Shown here in pieces: positions 57,721-64,000 of a DNA stretch of 64,000 nucleotides; the stretch's first letter is position 1; the number at the start of each line of letters is the position of its first letter. This DNA is from Parasponia andersonii (taxonomy: Eukaryota; Streptophyta; Magnoliopsida; Rosales; Cannabaceae). The stretch is taken from contig JXTB01000317.1 of assembly GCA_002914805.1 (NCBI GenBank), positions 300,746 to 364,745 on the forward strand. The letters are read 5' to 3'. A model generated the notes under the pieces. It was not told the DNA's origin. It did no database searches and saw nothing but the letters and a program-made list of their open reading frames with translations. The translations under genes were made by a program, and so were the position numbers.

Positions 57721-60381
57721 TAGGGGTGGCTCGAGGGTAAGGCAATCACTTTAGGCCCCACCTAGAGCTAAGGCCCCTAAAAGCTTTAATATCTATGCTC
57801 GGCCTAAAATATATAAGTAATCTATAGTAATTTTAATAGACTACTAAAATCTTAATTTCGATTCAATAAATCAATGTATTTTTTTAAAATTCATGAGTTT
57901 CTTATTTACAACACAAGAAATTGGAAGGAATCTTACTTTCTTTCTAAAAAAATTTTTGTTTTTATTTCATTCTATTTGGTTATAAAGCTTGTTTTCTTTC
58001 CAAAACTTTTAATTATTAATTTTTGTCCACTCTTTTAGTTGTGAAGTTAATTTTCTTTCAAAATGGTCATTGTCACGACCCAAACCCCATGCCAGTTATA
58101 GAAAGAAAATTTCACAAATAGAAATTCAATAGTTATTTCTAAAAAATTTATAAAAATAAATAGTTTTAAAAGTAAAATTCTCAAAGTTTTGCGACCATCA
58201 TTAGATGTAGATTGATTATAAAATTTATAAAATAAATCCAAAGTATCATAATCAAATAATCCCACAATTTAGGCATAAAAGTTATACAAACTGAGTTCAG
58301 GATACAAGCCTTTAAGTATTATTACAAGTCAAGTCCAATAAAGATAGTTATTTTGTATAGTTATCAATTATCCGACATGGAAATAAACTTCTCACTATTC
58401 TACTCCTGAGCTCCCAAGATCACACTGAGCACTACCTAAGAGGGGAAAAATAAAAGGTGGGCATTTACATACTCAGTAGAAATTCAATTACCTTTCTAAA
58501 TGGATACAATTTCTCAAACTTACATCGTTATTACCATTCAAATCCATTTATAAATCAAGTTTATAAATATCAATCATCAAGAATATTCATATATTCAAAA
58601 TCAAAACCAATTCTACATAATTATGCATATCATATATCAACAAGATATAAGAGTGAACTCTTATCCTCCCAATACGGCCCTATAATACCTCTTTAACAGA
58701 GGTACTCAGGATCCTGATACTACTCGAAAGCATATCATCAAAAACCTATACAAGGGCTTACGTCTCTCACCTAGCACTACAACAACTCACAAGCGATCTA
58801 AACTATTGCAATGTAATAATGGAACTTAAGTATATGATCGTATGGTATGTACAACAATTTTATAGTAACCATGCATCCGAGATTCAAATCATGTTTTAAA
58901 ATCCAACTTCGTATTATTCTGGGATTTACTGTAACATAGGCAACACACCGCTATTTTAGCTCATAATTACAATTTTTAAAAAAAGTATAAAATTCTACAT
59001 AGTCAAATTCTAATATAATCCAATGTACTTTCCCAATTTATCAAATCATCGTAAAATTACGATTTTTTTATAAATCAATTATAATATAATTATAAGTCAA
59101 AACAGATATAAAATCAAGTAATCAAACCCTTACCTCGATATGGTAGTAATACCAAGCTAATGACACTCGAAGAAATTCCCGTTGGTCCCTTAGGTGTTCG
59201 AACAATCGTTTCGAGATCTTGGTAAGCTCACTAGAAAAAAAATGACTTTTCCAACGGAGTCTTAGATTGAGAAACGGAGATCAACACTGAATTTAGAGCA
59301 CCTAAAAATACTAAATTAGACATATAATTTATCAAAAGTGGGGCCTGAACGAGACCTAGTCCGTGGTATGCAAAATAAAACTATTCACAAGCCACGTGCC
59401 TCGATTTTCGTGCTACTTCAAAAGATGTCGATATTTTATATCAAAACTTGTCTCTCGACCTAATTGAGTACAAATTTGAAGTCAAAACTCAGTTTCAAGA
59501 TCACAAGCCTTAAATGGGCTTTAAAGTCTGAAAGTTACAAAAATATCACTTTTTTGAAATATTTAGAAAAATGTCCACTTTTTCGATTCAAAAATTAACG
59601 CATTTCTGGATATCGTTTTAACGTCTACTAACTGTAATTATCCATGATTTTAACCCCTATTTCACCTCATATAATTAGCTCGGATAAAATAATTACAGAA
59701 ATATCACTTTTAAGAAATATTGGAAAAATAGCCAAAATGGTTAAATTCTTACTGACGGCGAGATAATGGTAAAGACTGGTTAGGAAATGATGGTAATGAT
59801 GAGATGAAGCTAACCATACTGGTGGTGTGGCGAGACGATGTCCAACGGAGCTCTAGCGGCCAAAAATCCGAGCAGCAGGAAATTCGAGTTGTAGGCATGA
59901 CTTTCGACAGCTCCTGGTGGCGGCGTTCGGCAACGTTTCATGACGGGACCTAGTGGTGTTTGATCGTCTGAGGTTGGTGGTCCTCACAAGGTGACACGTC
60001 AATGGCAGAGAGGTACAATGTACAAGCAGCGGGCCCTTGCTTGTGAGAAGAACTTCTCCAAGAGTTTAAATGCAAATTTCTAAAGTTGTATGTTTTAATT
60101 TAATAATCCAAATATTTAATTAAATATTCCAAAAAATTAAATTTACCAAAATGCCATTACCCTTAAATTAGTCTTTTGCCTTTTAACAAATTAGGTTTTT
60201 ATAGCCTTTATCAAATCAAATACAGACATAGTTTACATATTTATTACCCAACCAATATACCAAAAAAAAAAATTATCTTAAAGAATTTAAAATAATTTTG
60301 TTCAAAAAAGATTTTTCACTTTAAACTTTTTTTCTTTTTAAATTTTTATCTTAGGCCCTAAAATTAGTTGAGCCAGCCCTG
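57721..60381. mobile_element. hAT-type transposon in the FMO pseudogene
   Basis: The left end TAGGGGTGGCTC and right end GAGCCAGCCCTG (complement CAGGGCTGGCTC) are inverted repeats. The flanking 8-mers CGAGGAAT (57713-57720) and CTAGGAAT (60382-60389) differ at one base, the 8-bp hAT target duplication. Subterminal TAGGCCC and CCTAAAA motifs occur at both ends. No transposase is visible. The middle is occupied by an LTR-like block. Confidence 0.75.
58071..60225 (-). repeat. LTR-like block nested in the hAT element
   Basis: Starts TGTCACGACCCAAACCCC, the usual outer end of a gypsy LTR read in reverse. Related to the solo LTR at 35017-37550 in the opposite orientation: TTACCTCGATATGGTAGTA here corresponds to the complement near 36265-36300, and TTACCAAAATGCCATTACCC to the start of that LTR. 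The right end is diverged and no target duplication was found. No gag-pol. Confidence 0.55.
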
Positions 60382-60662
60382 CTAGGAATAAGACCAAAGT
60401 CTTGAGCATAAGATTGAACAAACACCAATATTACTTGTTTGCTAGTAAATGATAAGCCTCTTTGGCGTTTTGGGTTTCAGTAGATTATATAGTGTGATAC
60501 CAAAGGCCTCCTAGGCCTTCTTCCTCTTCAAACACAACCATTTAAAAACCTTTCTCAGCATGTTTGCAAGCTAGAAGGCCACTTATTCCTGCCCCTATGA
60601 AAGCCAGATGTCTCCCATTGTGATGCAATTTTAATAAATATTATACCGATCAAGATGACTAC

Positions 60663-63345
60663 TTTTTTCCCGTGAAACCAAAATTTCATTCAACCAAGAT
60701 CAGAAGTCACGCAGTGGGTAATACATCTCAGTATATCATCAAACCCAAAAAACAAAAAGTCATCTTTAAAACACAACTTTGCCAAAGTGTCGGCCACAGT
60801 GTTGCTCTCTCGGGCTACAAAGGAGCGAGAGCCCACTTGACAATCCAAAAACAAAGATTGGATATCTCCCATCAAAATGTCTTTGGTCAAAAGACCAAAT
60901 TTAGTATTGACAACCATTACAGCATATAAGCAATCACTTTCAAGTGTATGGGCCACATAACACCAGTCTTTACAGCAGGATAAAAGCTCCTTCATAGCCA
61001 ATAATTCAGCAATGTAAGGACTTGGGATGAGGCATAGACATTTAGATAGAGCATGTATGACGTTGCCACTATTATCTTTGAGCACTCTACCAATGTCGAT
61101 ACTATTAAATCTAGGATCGATAGCAGTTTCAATACTTAACTTAAACTGACCGGCAGGAAGGCATTTCCATTTTTCACGAACTGGACAATTTTTTCACGGT
61201 AGGACATAGTCAACTTTCGACCGAGCATGTTGGAACTCATGCAGAAGACGAACAGCTGATTCCCGAACTTCATTTGGTGGATGACCCCAAGATCTATGTT
61301 TCACATTGTTTCGTTCCTTCCAAAGGTTCCACAACGTAACAACAAAAGCCTCTAGCTCTTCTCGGGACAGCTCGGAAAATGGGTGGAGCAATATCTCTTC
61401 ATCATGGGAAATTTTTCATTTTACTAGTAGATGAGGCTATAGACTCTGATCCTAACAGCTGGCAGAGAACGGGCACTGGAATAGAGCATGTATGATTGAC
61501 TCTTCTATCGCGCCGCACCTAAAACATGTCAGTGAACCCGGGATTCCTCTGCGGTGCAGAGTCGCAGCATTTGGTATAATGGCATCGAAAACTCTCTAGA
61601 GAAATATTTTGATTTTCGAGAGGGTATTGAGATTCTAGAGGCCCTTCCACCTTGCACTAACCGAGTTAGTTGTATCCTGTAAGTGATTCATAGCCGCTCT
61701 GTAGCCAGAACGAACCGTGAAATAGCTGTGCTTATCAAAGTACCAGCATAAAGAGTCAACAACTTCTCAAAAGCTCAAGGAGAGATTGAGAATTAAACTG
61801 CAGTCAACCTCCCAAAAGAATTGATGAATGAATTGCACATTCTTCTGGGACTTTCCGGAAGAAAATCTGCAACGTGCCAATTCTAAGATAAACTAGAGGA
61901 TGGAGTGACTGGTTTAAATGTTGACAACCTAGGAAGCCACAGGTCCTGAAAAATTCTTATGTCCTTGCCATTACCAACTCGCCACCTAACTCCCAGGTTC
62001 AAAAGATCTCTTCCCCAAAAGATACTCTGCCAGATATAAAAGGGTCTTGACCCTTGAGTTACCTCTGCTAGTATGAATCATATGCTAGCTTTGCTTAGCA
62101 AGGAGAGCTTTGTTAAAAGCCTCCAGATCTTTAAAGCCTAAACCCCCACGATGTTTTGGGAGACAGAGCAGGTCCTATTTTTTCCAATGCAACTTTTTTG
62201 TGTTAACACTACCTCTCCACCAAAATTTAGTGACCATGCCCTGTAGCTCCAAGCAGAGTGACCTCAGGATACGGAAAGCTTCCATAGTATACGTGGGAAT
62301 TGCCATTGCTACGGCTTTGATAAAGACCTTTTTACCACCCAAAGATAGCAACTTACTCTTCCACAACTGAAGTTTATACCAAACTCTATCCTTTATATCA
62401 CTGAGGGTCTGCTTCTTCTTCCTCCCAATAATAGATGGGAGTCCCAAATACTTTGCATGGGAGGTACAATAAGCTAACCCGAGAGTATTTTGAATTAGAA
62501 TTCTATCTTCAGTGGCACTATTTAGATTGAATGTGACCGAAGATTTACCCAGATTTATACACTACCCAGATGCTCTTTCATACAATCCCAGAACTTCTAG
62601 AACTGCCTGGCATTCAGAGACTTGAGCTTTACAGAAAATAAAGCTATCATCTGCAAAGAAAAGATGATTGATCCTAGGATCCCTTGAACAAGAGAACCCC
62701 GTAATCCTCAAAAAGGCAGATAACCCCTCTGCACAGAGAAGGAAAAAGATAGGGAGATAGAGGACATCCCTGTCTTAAACCTCTCCGAGAGATGAGACGA
62801 CCTTTAGCAAGTCCATTGATGACAAAGGAAAACTCCAGATAGCAAATATATCTCATGATTAACTCTCTCCAGCTTGTAGAAAACCCCAGAGCTTCTATAA
62901 AACTCATCCAACCCTTTGTACCATTTCTGTGTTTTTTTTAAATGAATGCATCACCTCGAATACGACAATGGTGTTATCAGAAATCAAGCGACCAGGCACA
63001 AAAGCACTCTGAGTATCTGAAATGATAGATGGAAGAATACCCTTAGGCCTAGTAGCTAGAGTGTTTGTGATGATTTTATACACCATATTGCACAAGCTGA
63101 TGGGTCTATAGTCAGACACTTTCCTGGAGTTAGCTATCTTGGGGACGAGGACTATGTGTGTTTGGTTTAGCTCCCCTATAACTTGCCCTCCATTTAAAAC
63201 ATTAAGGCAGATATTAGCAACACTATCTCCTACTACACTCCAGTGCTTTTGGTAAAAAAAACAGTATGAAATCGTCCGGGCCCGGGGCTGGATCTAGAGG
63301 ACAACTAAAACTAGCTGCATGTTCCTTCCATAAACAATTTAGCAG
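60663..63345 (-). pseudogene. LINE (L1-type) pseudogene 2, 5' truncated
   Basis: Read from right to left: a PGPD segment (about 63280), reverse transcriptase YRPISLCNMVYKIITNTLA and QSAFVPGRLISDN (63119-62904), WRELIMRYICYLEF and RRGLRQGCPLSPYLF (62907-62674). The catalytic FADD is kept (about 62650). Then LKLQLWKSKLLSLGGKKVFIKAV-type post-RT sequence (62447-62175), a zinc-binding RVT region (FRCGAIEESIIHALFQC, about 61500), NLWKERNNVKHRSW (61391-61194) and a C-terminal RNase H (ESNTVADTLAKLC, 61085-60690). Endonuclease and 5' part are missing. Stops and shifts are common. A short A run closes the 3' end at about 60663. Confidence 0.88.
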
Positions 63346-64000
63346 CGTATAATATTATAATATATCAGATTTTCGAACTTTTGCATTATATCTGTTAGTA
63401 TTAATAGAAGCATGGATGATTGGGAAGTGTATTGTCCACTGCCCATTCTACTTGTTCAAATTTTTTTTGTTTGTTTATTTCTCTTTTTATGAAACTTTTA
63501 AATGATTGATTAATTGTTATTTTTGTTATAAGTGGGTCCCACTAGTTACTTTTATGGTATTTGTATAAAATTGTTTGGAAACCACAAAAAGAGCCTGCTT
63601 CATGTATTTTAGTTAGAAATTAGACCANATTGAAACATACTTTTATTTGTTTTAGCATGCATATAATTTTTTTTTCTCCTAAGCGAATCGGTCACGTGCC
63701 AAAGGCCCTAGGCTTATCAACTAGTGTGTATATATATTCGTGATGAGAATGTTACAACAAGAGCATCTTTTCTTAAGTATTTTCTTTTTCGTTTATGAAA
63801 TTTGTGATATTTGTGTTAGTAAATTGGAAAAAAATACTCAGAAATTTGAATGTTATGCAATTTAAACTCTAAAGTTTGAATACTGCAACATAATATTCTT
63901 ATATTATAAATTTGTGAAAATTAATACCTTATATTGATTTTTTGACCATTTTTATTAACAAAAAAATAGTAATTTTTTTCATTAAAATTGGGTTAATTTT
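63346..64000. other. AT-rich spacer, no gene seen
   Basis: Low-complexity A/T sequence with one N (63628). No coding or repeat structure recognised. Confidence 0.5.

Larger units (their letters stand above)
57590..60618 (-). pseudogene. FMO1-like pseudogene 3, split by a hAT element
   Basis: Two exon-1 pieces, 60390-60618 and about 57590-57720, flank a transposon and together match 28159-28605. The first has a start-like ATG (60616-60618), then in another frame [12 protein letters not shown] and EKGF(stop)MVVFEEEEGLGG, followed by stops and deletions. The second matches the exon end around SKGKWE. No further exons are seen. It lies on the same strand as the intact gene, so it is a third member of the decayed cluster. 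Confidence 0.8.

Overview
The window is nuclear DNA of a flowering plant, most likely a eudicot. It is AT-rich and has intron-containing genes with GT/AG borders. It also carries Tat-lineage and other Ty3/gypsy elements, L1-type LINEs with plant-type RNase H tails, tRNA-derived SINEs, hAT ends and many (TA)n tracts. Three single N bases (33608, 54793, 63628) point to a draft assembly. I cannot name the species from sequence alone. There are no operons, CRISPR arrays, rRNA genes or functional tRNA genes.

Host genes are few. The one apparently intact gene is a five-exon FMO1-like flavin-containing monooxygenase on the minus strand (26386-28605, 523 predicted residues). It belongs to a decaying same-strand FMO cluster. 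One 5' exon remnant (4017-4416) is cut by a retrotransposon. A C-terminal scrap (25945-26030) lies just beyond the intact gene. A second 5' exon remnant (57590-60618) is split by a hAT transposon. An F-box/LRR pseudogene (37985-40915, minus) has two recognisable exons and two frameshifts.

Most of the rest is transposable element. (1) Positions 1-4016 are the 3' end of a Tat-lineage Ty3/gypsy element. (2) Positions 6505-17540 are a decayed LINE interrupted by an AT-rich insertion and by a truncated minus-strand gypsy element with a 3-kb LTR. (3) Positions 17980-19860, 32063-33123 and 35017-37550 are LTR-like or solo LTR sequences; the last has a perfect 5-bp target duplication. (4) Positions 42595-43470 hold a MITE and a small hAT element. 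(5) Positions 45180-56330 are a full-length Tat-lineage element with both LTRs, PBS, PPT, gag, protease, reverse transcriptase, two different RNase H domains and integrase, all broken by stops and frameshifts. (6) Positions 60663-63345 are a second, 5'-truncated LINE on the minus strand.

The most interesting object is the antisense gene carried between pol and the 3' LTR of both Tat copies (223-2371 and 52582-54752). It reads opposite to the element. It has four coding exons plus an upstream non-coding exon whose intron ends directly at the ATG, and a TATA-like box of its own. It encodes a protein with an N-terminal domain of the 'putative gypsy type transposon' family, a basic Ser/Pro-rich middle and a C-terminal coiled coil. 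Other points worth a second look are a 0.95-kb foldback, MITEs sitting inside (TA)n tracts, SINEs that were tandemly duplicated, a tandem duplication across an LTR/flank border, a G-quadruplex motif and a long purine tract.
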